From the NCBI GenBank assembly GCA_000783305.1, contig JROE01000014.1, positions 29,755-93,754 of the forward strand: a DNA stretch of 64,000 bases, given 5' to 3'. Below are positions 1 through 8,752 of this stretch, one piece after another (position 1 is the first letter of the stretch; each line of letters starts with the position of its first letter). The DNA comes from Sphingobacteriaceae bacterium DW12 (GTDB lineage Bacteria > Bacteroidota > Bacteroidia > Sphingobacteriales > Sphingobacteriaceae). The notes below the pieces were generated by a model. It was not told the DNA's origin. It did no database searches and saw only the letters and a list, made by a program, of their open reading frames with translations. The position numbers were made by a program, and so were the translations under genes.

Positions 1-25
1 GAAGCAGACACAATAACCCCAAGGA

Positions 26-47
26 CTTGTCTATGCTTAAAGACAAG
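26..47. repeat. Small inverted repeat at window edge
   Basis: A 7-bp inverted repeat, CTTGTCT and AGACAAG, with an 8-nt loop. It lies outside any gene I can support and could belong to the end of a gene left of the window. There is no U-tract, so I do not call it a terminator. The rest of 1-60 shows nothing. Confidence 0.3.
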
Positions 48-60
48 ATGTGTTTGGAAT

Positions 61-90
61 AAAAAAGCCGTCTGGTCATACCAAACGGCT
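61..90 (-). terminator. Rho-independent terminator of the metal-binding gene pair
   Basis: On the minus strand a 10-bp stem (AGCCGTTTGG with CCAGACGGCT, one G-U pair) closes a 5-nt loop and is followed directly by six U residues. It lies about 130 bp past the stop of the heavy-metal-binding protein and would end the transcript of the HMA chaperone and that protein. The stretch 91-217 holds no gene I can support. Confidence 0.8.
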
Positions 91-217
91 ACCGCTATGT
101 TACAAATATTCTACTGTCTGATCTCGGGTACCTCGTCACAGCTAAGCATGGGGTCACCGAAGGAGGGATTTCTAATGATCGGTCGTCGCTTAGCCGATAA
201 ATTATCCGGCAATAGCA

Positions 218-1078
218 CTAGTGCTGATGCGCATGATGCGTGGACTGTTGTTGACCGCTTTTTTCTCCCGAAGCGACCTCTACCGTGAAATCCGCTGTGT
301 GCACCTGTCCATCTATTTTAAACTGTACCCACATGCGATAAGTGCCAGCCTGTTCAATATGCGTCTCCGCATAGATTGGGAGATCGCTTCCGAATACAGG
401 GTGTATATGCAAAAATTCTTTATCCGCCGCACTGATCATGACGATATGAGCAGATGCTCCCAAATACTGCTCCAGATCACTTTCTTTCAGTTTCTTACCA
501 TCTTTCGCTAATGTGATCTTCAAGGGCTGTACACGACCTGTTTCAAAATCATTCCCATTCTCCAGTGTTACCGTATAGCACGCTACATCCGATACCCATT
601 TAGCAGACATCTCTGCTGCAGAGGTCATATGGTAGCCCTCCACATCGATTTGTAATGTACGCAAAACCTGCGCACCGCCCATCGGTTTGAAATCGGCAAA
701 TAGAAGGTATCTGCCGCCATTATGGAATGTTTCCGTCACGGTATACGTCCCGTCCGTCTGCTGTATCGGGTGAATGTGCCGGTACCATCTCAGATCTTCA
801 CTCACCACCATTAAGTGGACTTTCATTTCGTGCGAGACCTCTAGGGGCACATGCTGTCCATCCTGGGTAATGGCAAGTGTTAGGATAGCCGATTTCCCGA
901 CTACGATGGGCTTTGGTAAAGTCGTAAGCTCTACCTCGTATCTAGCCGACTCCTCGGCTTTAGTGGCGACCAGAGTCATGCCACATTTTGGACATTTATC
1001 TCCCTGTATCCCGGTTACTTCCGGGTGCATTGGGCAAGCGTAAACAGGTAGTTCGTCTGTATGATCAGGATTGTTCAT
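218..1078 (-). CDS. Heavy-metal-binding-domain protein with His-rich tail
   Basis: 286 residues. The N-terminus carries a heavy-metal-binding domain (HMBD, YHS-like zinc ribbon) with CPMHPE at residues 15-20 and CPKCGM at 29-34, so Cys15, His18, Cys29, Cys32 and Met34 are candidate ligands. Two similar beta-rich modules follow (about 45-140 and 160-265), each with an H-I-H-P motif, resembling the YtkA/FixH-like modules found in copper resistance proteins. The C-terminus ends in a His cluster (STHHAHQH). No signal peptide is visible, which is unusual because similar modules are often periplasmic. The gene follows the CxxC chaperone by 39 bp and probably shares its metal-controlled promoter. 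A role in copper or silver binding is inferred from domain and context; the exact metal is unknown. Confidence 0.8.
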   Translation of the reverse strand: MNNPDHTDELPVYACPMHPEVTGIQGDKCPKCGMTLVATKAEESARYEVELTTLPKPIVVGKSAILTLAITQDGQHVPLEVSHEMKVHLMVVSEDLRWYRHIHPIQQTDGTYTVTETFHNGGRYLLFADFKPMGGAQVLRTLQIDVEGYHMTSAAEMSAKWVSDVACYTVTLENGNDFETGRVQPLKITLAKDGKKLKESDLEQYLGASAHIVMISAADKEFLHIHPVFGSDLPIYAETHIEQAGTYRMWVQFKIDGQVHTADFTVEVASGEKSGQQQSTHHAHQH

Positions 1079-1117
1079 GTCGTATGCGTTTTAATCAAAA
1101 ATTGTGAATTTACTTTT

Positions 1118-1345
1118 CTAAGAAGCTAACGGTTCTATTTTAAAACCAGCTTTTTGGACAGTCTCCATGACTTGTTGCTCCGTAATACCTTCCGACTTTA
1201 ACGTCAGCACTTTATCTCGACTTGCCGTGTCCACTTCCCAGTGGCAGATACCTTCGGCATCATTCAGAAAAGGTGATACTTTAGCTACGCAGCCATTGCA
1301 GTTAATATTTGTCTTGAATTGAAAGTTTTGATTACTGCTTTCCAT
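1118..1345 (-). CDS. Small HMA-domain metallochaperone (CopZ-like)
   Basis: 75 residues, one HMA (heavy-metal-associated) domain of ferredoxin-like fold. The metal site is INCNGCV with Cys16 and Cys19; the usual GM before the first Cys is replaced by IN. The C-terminal KAGFKIEPL strand is typical of HMA domains. Such proteins carry Cu(I) in the cytosol and hand it to CopA-type ATPases. It is the first gene of a two-gene unit and has its own copy of the island's shared promoter motif 63 bp upstream of the start. Metal specificity is inferred from context. Confidence 0.85.
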   Translation of the reverse strand: MESSNQNFQFKTNINCNGCVAKVSPFLNDAEGICHWEVDTASRDKVLTLKSEGITEQQVMETVQKAGFKIEPLAS

Positions 1346-1377
1346 GTTGTTTTAATTTTAATTGTTTATCGATAGTA

Positions 1378-1443
1378 CAAAGTTCCGCAAATAAACCCTG
1401 CTCCACTTTACGTTATTTAGGATTTGATTTGTAAGATTTACTG
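1378..1443 (-). promoter_or_regulatory. Metal-regulon promoter, site A (HMA chaperone)
   Basis: Read on the plus strand, TTAC at 1408 and TTGTAAGATTTAC at 1429 form two half-sites exactly 21 bp apart. In gene direction the core 9-mers are ATCTTACAA and ATAACGTAA. Exactly 26 bp downstream in gene direction lies a -7-like element GAACTTTG (1385-1378). No TTG -33 box is present, as expected if an activator is required. The same layout occurs at 9869-9934, 11600-11665 and 14668-14733. The motif and spacing are seen directly; binding by the HMA-AraC regulators is inferred. Confidence 0.75.
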
Positions 1444-1529
1444 TTTCATTTCCCGAATCATGTGCCTCTTTTTAAGGATATGGACGATCTGCCCCCTATT
1501 GGACAGACCCTCCTTCTCCCACATTACTT

Positions 1530-2603
1530 TTAGGCCAGTATTATCGAGACGGCATCGTCTACCGGAAAGCTCTGACAGAGCAGAATCTTTCCTTCAGCAA
1601 CTTCGTCTTCTGTCAGCGCATAGTTGTTGGTCATTTTGACCTTTCCATTCGAAGTCATTGCCCAACAGGCCCCACATGTACCTTTATGACACGAACTGGA
1701 CACTACGATGTCATAGGCCCGCATGGCATCCAAAAGAGATTGTCCGCCCTGGACTTCTATCAATAAAGTACACTCGTATGTCTGTTGCTCCGCATCTTGA
1801 TATTGCATCTCGTAGTAACTCACCAATACCTCCTTTTTAGCACCGTCCCGGTCCCCTGGAATGACATCTACCGTCGCCACCGGATCAAAGTACTCCGAAT
1901 GAATCTGTGACACCGGGATATCCATTAGCTGTAGTGCTTCCTGGTAGAGTTGCATAAGTGCGGTAGGGCCACAGATGTAATAGTGAGCACTTTCTGGCCG
2001 TTGTACGTATTGCTCAATAACGGATTGAATGACCGGTTGTGAAAATCGGCCTGTCATACAATTGCCCCCCGACCTCTTCTGTATATCCAGGCTAAAGGCG
2101 TAGTAAGTATGTACTCGCTTATCCTGTTCCAGTTCATCCAGCTCACTTTTAAAGAGGACATCTGCAGGTGTTTTACATGCATAGAGGAGCAGTGGTGCTG
2201 GTGCATCATTGCCTATGCTTTTCAGCATGGACAGCAGCGGCGACATGCCACTGCCGCCTGCCAGCAGCACGACCTCCGTTTCTGCCGACATATCTCGGTG
2301 CAGTACAAAATTCCCAAAAGGACCTTCCACATTCCACTCGCTGATATCGGATGCATAGTCGACAAGATAGTTGCTCATTCGTCCATTGAGCACACGCTTT
2401 ACCGTGATACGCGGATACCGTTCAGTAGGTGCAGAGCTAAAGGAATAGGATCTACTCACCGGTTCGCCCCCGATCGTACACCTGATGTTCAGATACTGAC
2501 CAGATTCATAGCCAAATCTCTCCTCTCCAGTGTCAAAAACAATGGTTAGGGTATCTGCTGTTTCCATGATAATTTCATGCGTACGCCATTTATATCTTCT
2601 CAT
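1530..2603 (-). CDS. Ferredoxin-NADP reductase-type flavoprotein with C-terminal 2Fe-2S domain
   Basis: 357 residues in the layout of PaaE/phenylacetate oxygenase reductase-type electron carriers: an FAD-binding barrel with RSYSFSSAP near residue 50, an NAD(P)-binding domain with LLAGGSGMSPLLS near 114 and YYICGPTALM near 208, then a plant-type 2Fe-2S ferredoxin domain with Cys305, Cys310, Cys313 and Cys343. It would move electrons from NAD(P)H to an acceptor that is not encoded here. It is the last gene of the RND/TolC/MFS operon, 14 bp after the MFS gene, so it is probably induced with the efflux genes. A role in detoxifying reduction or redox repair under metal stress is inference. Confidence 0.8.
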   Translation of the reverse strand: MRRYKWRTHEIIMETADTLTIVFDTGEERFGYESGQYLNIRCTIGGEPVSRSYSFSSAPTERYPRITVKRVLNGRMSNYLVDYASDISEWNVEGPFGNFVLHRDMSAETEVVLLAGGSGMSPLLSMLKSIGNDAPAPLLLYACKTPADVLFKSELDELEQDKRVHTYYAFSLDIQKRSGGNCMTGRFSQPVIQSVIEQYVQRPESAHYYICGPTALMQLYQEALQLMDIPVSQIHSEYFDPVATVDVIPGDRDGAKKEVLVSYYEMQYQDAEQQTYECTLLIEVQGGQSLLDAMRAYDIVVSSSCHKGTCGACWAMTSNGKVKMTNNYALTEDEVAEGKILLCQSFPVDDAVSIILA

Positions 2604-2617
2604 ATCTCCTATTTCTT

Positions 2618-4045
2618 TTAGCTTCTGAGTGTCTTAATTGAAAAAGTAGCAAGGATAGCAGCAAGGATACAGACAATAGCCGCCGCAAAGAATGCTACCT
2701 GAAAACCAGTGTTCAAGGCCACAATATCGGTAGCACCGGCCAGCTTAGCCGTATTGGTACTTGCTGCCGAGATAGCCACGATAATCGCTAGACCTAGTGC
2801 CGATCCCACCTGATAACTTGTATTGACCAAGCCTGAGGCCAGTCCCGTCTCTTCAGGTCTAGCACCCGACATCGAAGCGATGGTACCTGGAATATAGGTT
2901 AGTGACATTCCCAATGCCCCTAGTAAGGATGCAGGCAACACGTGCACGACAAAACTTCCATCAGCCGGAATGGTACTAAATAATACAAGTGAAGCCGTAA
3001 GTGCAACTAAGCCCGCGATCAGATTTGCTTTAAAACCGAATTTGGCGACCAACTTGCCCGTGACGCCAACCATCAGAAACATGATTGCTACGGTCATAGG
3101 CAACAGTGCTAGACCGCTATAGAAAGCCGAATAGTGCAGCGTCTGCTGCAAGTAAAGGTTGAGAAAAAACCACAGTGGGATCCATGACGCTGCGAGTAAA
3201 GCCATTACTAGATTACCTGCCAAAAGATTAGGTACTTTGAAAATGCTTAACGGTACCAGCGGCTCGCTTTTTTGTTTTTGAAGTACAAGAAAGATCAGCA
3301 ACAAGACTAAAGAGAGGCCCAGTAGCCCAATCGTCTGTAGAGAAGCCCATCCGGCATGTTCCGCTGATACAATAGCATATACCGCCAATACCAAAGCCAC
3401 TGTCGCCAATACTGCACCAGCCACATCCACTTTACCCTTTTGAATGCTCCCTTTAAATAATAGGCCACGGCTGAAAAAAAGGACAGCCAGCCCTATAGGG
3501 ATATTAATAAGGAATATCCAATGCCAAGAAAGCCATTCCGTAATAGCACCACCTAGGAAAACGCCAGCAGAACCACCCGCTGCAGAAGACGCCCCCCAAA
3601 AACCTAAAGCCTTATTCAGTTCTTTAGGATCGGTAAACTTAGCCAATACCAATGTCAGTGCTGCCGGTGCGATGAATGCAGATCCAAGGCCTTGTAATCC
3701 ACGTCCGATATTAAGGGCAGCCTCCGACCAGGCCACGCCCGCTAAAAGCGAAGCTCCCGAAAGGATCGCAAATCCCCACATAAATACCTTACGAGCACCA
3801 AATAGGTCGGACAACCTTCCGCCCAACAGCAAAAATCCACCCAACATAATGACATATGCATTGAAAATCCATTGCAAGCCACTTTGTGTATAGCCTAGAT
3901 CAGCCTGTATGGCAGGGAGTGCCACCCCGATAATAGAGGTATCCATAATCACGACAAACTGCGCGGTACATAGTAAGAAAAGTGCGGACCAGCGTTTGCT
4001 GTATGCCGCAGGTTCCTTCGTTATTTGATTAGTGTTCTTTTTCAT
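2618..4045 (-). CDS. MFS multidrug exporter, DHA2 (EmrB/QacA) type
   Basis: 475 residues, about 14 hydrophobic segments, as in the 14-TMS DHA2 drug:proton antiporters. Seen features are the N-terminal ALFLLCTAQFVVIMDTSII segment, motif B-like GRGLQGLGSAF, and the motif C-like stretch around GGSAGVFLGGAITEWLSW followed by IFLINIPIGL. It should export toxic organic compounds across the inner membrane in exchange for protons. It sits between the TolC-type channel gene (135 bp upstream, with two hairpins between) and the flavoprotein gene, apparently in one operon. Substrate unknown. Confidence 0.85.
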   Translation of the reverse strand: MKKNTNQITKEPAAYSKRWSALFLLCTAQFVVIMDTSIIGVALPAIQADLGYTQSGLQWIFNAYVIMLGGFLLLGGRLSDLFGARKVFMWGFAILSGASLLAGVAWSEAALNIGRGLQGLGSAFIAPAALTLVLAKFTDPKELNKALGFWGASSAAGGSAGVFLGGAITEWLSWHWIFLINIPIGLAVLFFSRGLLFKGSIQKGKVDVAGAVLATVALVLAVYAIVSAEHAGWASLQTIGLLGLSLVLLLIFLVLQKQKSEPLVPLSIFKVPNLLAGNLVMALLAASWIPLWFFLNLYLQQTLHYSAFYSGLALLPMTVAIMFLMVGVTGKLVAKFGFKANLIAGLVALTASLVLFSTIPADGSFVVHVLPASLLGALGMSLTYIPGTIASMSGARPEETGLASGLVNTSYQVGSALGLAIIVAISAASTNTAKLAGATDIVALNTGFQVAFFAAAIVCILAAILATFSIKTLRS

Positions 4046-4063
4046 CTGTATATAATTACTTCA

Positions 4064-4108
4064 TGAGCTCGGGAGCTCAGTTATGGGATAATCCGCCAGT
4101 TGGCGGAT
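4064..4108. repeat. Tandem hairpins between TolC-type and MFS genes
   Basis: Two inverted repeats follow each other: TGAGCTC-GG-GAGCTCA (4064-4079) and ATCCGCC-AGTT-GGCGGAT (4091-4108). Neither has a U-tract. The second is nearly the same as a hairpin at 5541-5560 upstream of the TolC-type gene, and both are followed by a GTTTGTT stretch. They may be intercistronic mRNA-processing or attenuating structures, or a short dispersed repeat. Confidence 0.5.
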
Positions 4109-4180
4109 CTGTTTGTTTGTTGATATTATATTGTCTTCTTTAGGCCATTTATGCAACTTTGATGGATGCTGTGACACGCA

Positions 4181-5524
4181 TCACGACAACCTGAGCAGCC
4201 CCAGCGCATGCTGCAATGACACATGAAGCATCCGCAGATTATATACTGCATTTAGATAGTTTATTTTAGCTTGCGTCAGCGCAAGCTCAGCATCCGTCAA
4301 CTCAAGTCTGGAGCCCAATCCATTTTTGAACCGATCATCTATGATCTGATGATTTAATTCTGCTGATTTTACTGTTGTCTCCTGTATTCCCAATTGGGTG
4401 ACTGCTTCTTTCCATTTGCTGATAATGGTCGCAAGTTCGGTTTTGACTTCATCTTTCAAATCGCTAAGCCGGATCTCTTCCTGCCTAGCTTTAATCCTCG
4501 CCTGACTGATCTGCGATTTAGTCCGGTTTCCGTTAAAAATCGGTACACTCAGCCGCAACCCGAGAAAAGAGGTTCTAGGTAAAGCATACTGACTGAATTT
4601 CAGATTATCAGCTTGCGCCTGTACCTGATACTGTCCGATCAACGACAGCTCCGGCAGCAGTCCAGCTTGTGCCACCTTTAGTTTGTTTTGCTGGTAATCA
4701 ATAGCCAACTGTTGAACATGCAGATCATTCCGGTTTTGCTCGGCGATCTGTAATGCCTCCTCTACCTGATAAAATTCACCTTGACTGTTTCCAATTTCCA
4801 ATTGATCCGTTAGCACAATATCAATTGGTTCATCCAGTCCGATCAGCCTTTTTAACTCCATACTGGACACTTCCATCCTATTCTTGAGGTAAGAGACAGA
4901 TGATCTGAGGTTTTCTACAGCAACAAAACTTCTTAGTGTATCAGACTTAAGGCCCCTCCCTTGGGTCAATAGCGAGCGAGCATCCTCCAGAGCCTTGACA
5001 TTACGCTTGAGACTCTGCTCCAGCAGGCCGAGCTGTCGATCCATCATCAAGATATCTAGGTACCGGGTAGACACCTGTAAAGCCACACGACTTTTCAAAT
5101 CGGCAGTTTTTTGATCCGCTAGCTGTTCATTGATCTTCGACCCCTCCTTAAGCTGTTGTATCGTTGGAGCGAGGATCGGCTGATGCAGTGACACAAAGAC
5201 ATCAAAGGCATTTTTTCCGCCAAAGGCGACATCCTGCACCGCTTTATCCGTGCCCGCAAACGAGCCTGGGAGGAAGATGATCGGTCGCTCGAAGTACCGA
5301 GAGTACGCTGCATTAGCCGATATAGATGGTAGTAATCCACCTTTAGCCTCCCGGGTCATTTCCTGAGCATGTATTTCTTCGAGCACTTGTGCTTGTAAGG
5401 CCTTATTTCCGTGTTTTGCCATTTCCAGCGCATCCTTCAGTGCCAACGCCTTTTTTTGGGCGTAGACCGATTGGCTACCGCCTAGCAGCAGCAGGGTAAT
5501 GATATATAGAATATTTGTTTTCAT
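4181..5524 (-). CDS. TolC-family outer-membrane efflux channel
   Basis: 447 residues with a Sec signal peptide (MKTNILYIITLLLLGGSQSVYAQ) and no lipobox. Two long alpha-helical OEP repeats with heptad-like character (for example LEQSLKRNVKALEDARSLL and the region near residues 345-420) mark the TolC/OprM fold, which forms a trimeric tunnel from periplasm to outside. It lies directly after the RND pump gene (84 bp) in the operon adaptor-pump-channel, so the three products form one tripartite efflux complex. The promoter upstream of the adaptor gene should drive it. Confidence 0.9.
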   Translation of the reverse strand: MKTNILYIITLLLLGGSQSVYAQKKALALKDALEMAKHGNKALQAQVLEEIHAQEMTREAKGGLLPSISANAAYSRYFERPIIFLPGSFAGTDKAVQDVAFGGKNAFDVFVSLHQPILAPTIQQLKEGSKINEQLADQKTADLKSRVALQVSTRYLDILMMDRQLGLLEQSLKRNVKALEDARSLLTQGRGLKSDTLRSFVAVENLRSSVSYLKNRMEVSSMELKRLIGLDEPIDIVLTDQLEIGNSQGEFYQVEEALQIAEQNRNDLHVQQLAIDYQQNKLKVAQAGLLPELSLIGQYQVQAQADNLKFSQYALPRTSFLGLRLSVPIFNGNRTKSQISQARIKARQEEIRLSDLKDEVKTELATIISKWKEAVTQLGIQETTVKSAELNHQIIDDRFKNGLGSRLELTDAELALTQAKINYLNAVYNLRMLHVSLQHALGLLRLS

Positions 5525-5540
5525 GTGAATAGTATTTCAT

Positions 5541-5560
5541 GATCCGCCAGTTCGCGGATC
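5541..5560. repeat. Hairpin upstream of TolC-type gene
   Basis: GATCCGC-CAGTTC-GCGGATC, a perfect 7-bp stem between the RND pump and TolC-type genes. It matches the hairpin at 4091-4108 in sequence and in its GTTTGTT flank. Confidence 0.5.
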
Positions 5561-5608
5561 GGTATGTTTGTTCATTTCTTTAAAGAGCAGTATCTCGATA
5601 CCCAATCG

Positions 5609-8600
5609 CTACTCTGGTTTTACCAATCCACTTGCCGTTGCTGTTTTATCCAACTCCTCAGCATCCTCTTCTTCAATGATTTTCGGAGACTTCTTACTCG
5701 ACAGATACGAGTATACCGCTGGAATAATGAATAGCGTTAATATACCCGAGAAGACCAGTCCCCCAGCGATTACGATCCCCAAGGACTGTCGACTATTAGC
5801 TGTCAGTGCAATAGGTAATGCGCCGAATATCATCGCCAGCGAAGTCATCAATATCGGCCTGAATCGTTGCTCTGCCGCCTGTATCGCCGCATCGTATTTC
5901 GAAAGTCCCGTTTCCTTCAGGTGGTTCGCAAATTCGACAATCAATATCCCGTTCTTGGTAATGAGGCCTACCAGTGTAATGATCCCAATCTGGCTAAATA
6001 CATTTAAACTCTGATCAAACCAGTCCAGACTCAGTACTGCTCCCGCTACTGCCATTGGTACAGTCAGCATGATGGTCAGCGGATCACGCAGACTCTCGAA
6101 TTGGGCTGCTAGGATCATGTATATAAGCAGAAGTGCCAGCACAAGGGTAAACATGATGTTACCCTGACTCTCGGTGTAATCCCGGGATTGACCCGCTAGT
6201 GAGGTTTTAAATGTTTCCCCTAATACTTCCTTTTTAATCCGTTCGATTTCCTGTATTCCTTCTGCCAGACTTACTCCCGGAGCAGTTGCCGCTGATACGG
6301 TAGCAGATGTATACTGATCGTATCGGTAGATAGCAGCTGGACTTACCGCCTCTTCCATTGTGATGAGATTGTTCAGTGGGATCATCTGTCCGGTTGTCGA
6401 GCGCACATAGATCGCATTCAGATCATTTTTATCATTTCTATGCGTCCGGTCCAATTGACCAATCACTTCATACTGACGATCATTACGCAGGAAGTATCCA
6501 TACCGCTGACCGGAGAAAGAAAGCTGTAAGGTATGTGCGACTTCCTCCATAGACACTCCCATCAAGGCAGCTTTATGCCTATCGATGTTGATTTTCACCT
6601 CCGGTTTGTTGATCTTAAGATCTGCATCGATAAAGAGTAGTTTTTTACTTTGACGCGCAGCAGCCAGGAATTTTGGAAGTACCGTCGTCAAGCTATCCAG
6701 ATCCGGAGCCTGTAGCACATACTGGATCGGCATACCACCTCCATATCGTGTTCCGATGGTCGGCGGTAGGTATGGAAACAACAGGAACCCTCTAAATCGG
6801 CCTGCAGCAGCCCCATATTGATTATAAAGATCCTGAATACTAGCCTTCCGATCTTTCGGATCTTTAAGGTAGATACTCTGTACCGCTACATTGACAGGCG
6901 CTGGTGCTGGGATAAAGGAGATTGCAACCATCGAATAGGTCTGATACAATCCATCGGTAGAGTCATTCACATAGTTACCAACCTCAGTCATATGCTTCTT
7001 CATGTAATCGAAAGAGACACCCTCTGGAGCAACTGCGATTAGATTCATATTCGACCTGTCCTCTACCGGAGCAAGCTCCGAAGGCAGCTTTTTACCAACC
7101 GCATAGATCAGGAAGGTCGTGCCTATCAAGAATACCCAAGCAAGCCACCTGACCCGCATAAATGCTATCAACAGGTAGGCATAGCCATTATTCATCCGCA
7201 CGAAAAATGGCTCCGTCACCCGGTAAAACCAGCTCGGCTTTTCCTTTTTCTTTAAGAAATAAGCACTCAGCATCGGTGTCAACGTCAGTGCGACAAATGC
7301 GGACACCAATACAGATCCGGACACCACGATGGCAAATTCCATGAAAAGCTGCCCACTGATCCCGCCCATGAAGACGATCGGCAGAAATACAGCAGCCAGG
7401 GTAATAGTGGTCGAGATGACCGCAAAATAAATCTCTCGGGTACCTTTAAATGCAGCCTGTATGGGCGACATCCCCTCCTCTATTTTTTTATAGATATTTT
7501 CCAGCACCACGATCGCATCATCCACCACCAGTCCAATAGCCAATACCAGTCCCAGGAGTGTCAATACATTAATCGTGAAGCCAGCGACATACATAATGAA
7601 GAATCCGGAAAGAATAGATACCGGAATAGCAATCACCGGGATAATGGTCGACCGCCAGTCCCGCAAGAATAGAAAGATAATCAAGACTACCAAACCGAAA
7701 GCGATGAATAAAGTGTGCTCCACTTCTTTGATAGACTCCCGTACCGAACGGGTATAGTCGAACCCGACGATCAATCGGTATTCACTCGGTATTTCCTTTC
7801 GTAACTGATCCAATCGTCGATAAAATTCGTCCACCACTTCTATGGCATTCGCACCACGCTGTATCTGGATCGCGACTCCTATACCGATCCGGTTCAGATT
7901 ATCTGTCCCGTTAATGATCGCCGTACGTTCGTTCTCCTCGCCCAATTCGGCTGAGCCGATATCTTTTAGCCGGACCACGGTATGTCCCACTTGCTTGATC
8001 AGCATATTTTCAAATTCCGCCACTGTGGTCAAGCGTCCCAAGGTACGGATACTCAGTTCACTACTATTTCCTTCGACCCTACCCGCCGGCAGATCGATAT
8101 TCTCTCGGAGCAAAGCCTTACGGATATCCGCGGGAGTCAGCTGATAAGCGGCAAGCTTGGCCGGCTCAAAGCGCAGACGCATCGCATACTTATGCTCTCC
8201 TACGATAGCAACATTATTGATGCCCGGGATAGACTGCATCCGATCCTTGATCGTAGTAGAGGCCAAATGACTCACCTCCTTAATATCTTTTGTATCACTT
8301 TCCACTTCCAGGAAGGCCACTAGATTGTCTGGAGAGGAGGCCTTCTGTACAATTGGTGGATCCACGTCCGTAGGAAGCTGCTTGCGAGATTTGGCAACTT
8401 TGTCCCGGACGTCATTCAACGCATCCTCGATATCGATCTCTCGATTAAATTCGATCGAAATCACACTCACCTGTTCTCTGGATTCGGACGAAATGGTCCG
8501 TATACCACTTGATTCTGCGATAGACTCCTCCATTGGCCTTGTTAGCTTGGATGCAATCACATCTGGACTTGCGCCAGGATAAAAGGTAATAACCGTAATT

Positions 8601-8731
8601 ACTGGAGGCTCTGTTAATGGAAATTCACGAATCCCTAATTGCTTCCACCCCACAATCCCTAAAATGACAATGAGGAGAGAAAAAACACCGGCTAAAACGG
8701 GTTTTTTAATACTTAAATCTGATATACTCAT
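5609..8731 (-). CDS. RND efflux pump, HAE1 (AcrB/MexB-like) inner-membrane subunit
   Basis: 1040 residues, the normal length for AcrB-type pumps. Twelve membrane segments and two large periplasmic loops are visible. The proton-relay residues are present: GLVVDDAIVVLENIYK in TM4 has the paired Asp, and LVGLITKNGILIVEFAN in TM10 has the Lys. The TM4 signature is that of the hydrophobe/amphiphile (HAE1, drug) subfamily; I see none of the methionine-rich features expected of heavy-metal HME pumps such as CusA. It therefore probably exports organic toxins even though it lies in a copper island. It is cotranscribed with the adaptor (21 bp upstream) and the TolC-type channel. Confidence 0.9.
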   Translation of the reverse strand: MSISDLSIKKPVLAGVFSLLIVILGIVGWKQLGIREFPLTEPPVITVITFYPGASPDVIASKLTRPMEESIAESSGIRTISSESREQVSVISIEFNREIDIEDALNDVRDKVAKSRKQLPTDVDPPIVQKASSPDNLVAFLEVESDTKDIKEVSHLASTTIKDRMQSIPGINNVAIVGEHKYAMRLRFEPAKLAAYQLTPADIRKALLRENIDLPAGRVEGNSSELSIRTLGRLTTVAEFENMLIKQVGHTVVRLKDIGSAELGEENERTAIINGTDNLNRIGIGVAIQIQRGANAIEVVDEFYRRLDQLRKEIPSEYRLIVGFDYTRSVRESIKEVEHTLFIAFGLVVLIIFLFLRDWRSTIIPVIAIPVSILSGFFIMYVAGFTINVLTLLGLVLAIGLVVDDAIVVLENIYKKIEEGMSPIQAAFKGTREIYFAVISTTITLAAVFLPIVFMGGISGQLFMEFAIVVSGSVLVSAFVALTLTPMLSAYFLKKKEKPSWFYRVTEPFFVRMNNGYAYLLIAFMRVRWLAWVFLIGTTFLIYAVGKKLPSELAPVEDRSNMNLIAVAPEGVSFDYMKKHMTEVGNYVNDSTDGLYQTYSMVAISFIPAPAPVNVAVQSIYLKDPKDRKASIQDLYNQYGAAAGRFRGFLLFPYLPPTIGTRYGGGMPIQYVLQAPDLDSLTTVLPKFLAAARQSKKLLFIDADLKINKPEVKINIDRHKAALMGVSMEEVAHTLQLSFSGQRYGYFLRNDRQYEVIGQLDRTHRNDKNDLNAIYVRSTTGQMIPLNNLITMEEAVSPAAIYRYDQYTSATVSAATAPGVSLAEGIQEIERIKKEVLGETFKTSLAGQSRDYTESQGNIMFTLVLALLLIYMILAAQFESLRDPLTIMLTVPMAVAGAVLSLDWFDQSLNVFSQIGIITLVGLITKNGILIVEFANHLKETGLSKYDAAIQAAEQRFRPILMTSLAMIFGALPIALTANSRQSLGIVIAGGLVFSGILTLFIIPAVYSYLSSKKSPKIIEEEDAEELDKTATASGLVKPE

Positions 8732-8752
8732 TACGCTAAGATTTGAAATTGA

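Noticed and set aside
3444..3893. Long plus-strand open frame opposite the MFS exporter
   Set aside because: It is the antisense shadow of a well-supported transporter gene, rich in Pro and Arg with no family resemblance.
5609..8731. RND pump as a CusA-type copper pump
   Set aside because: The TM4 signature GLVVDDAIVV and the Lys in TM10 fit HAE1 drug pumps; no HME hallmarks or metal-binding Met features were seen, so context alone was not enough.
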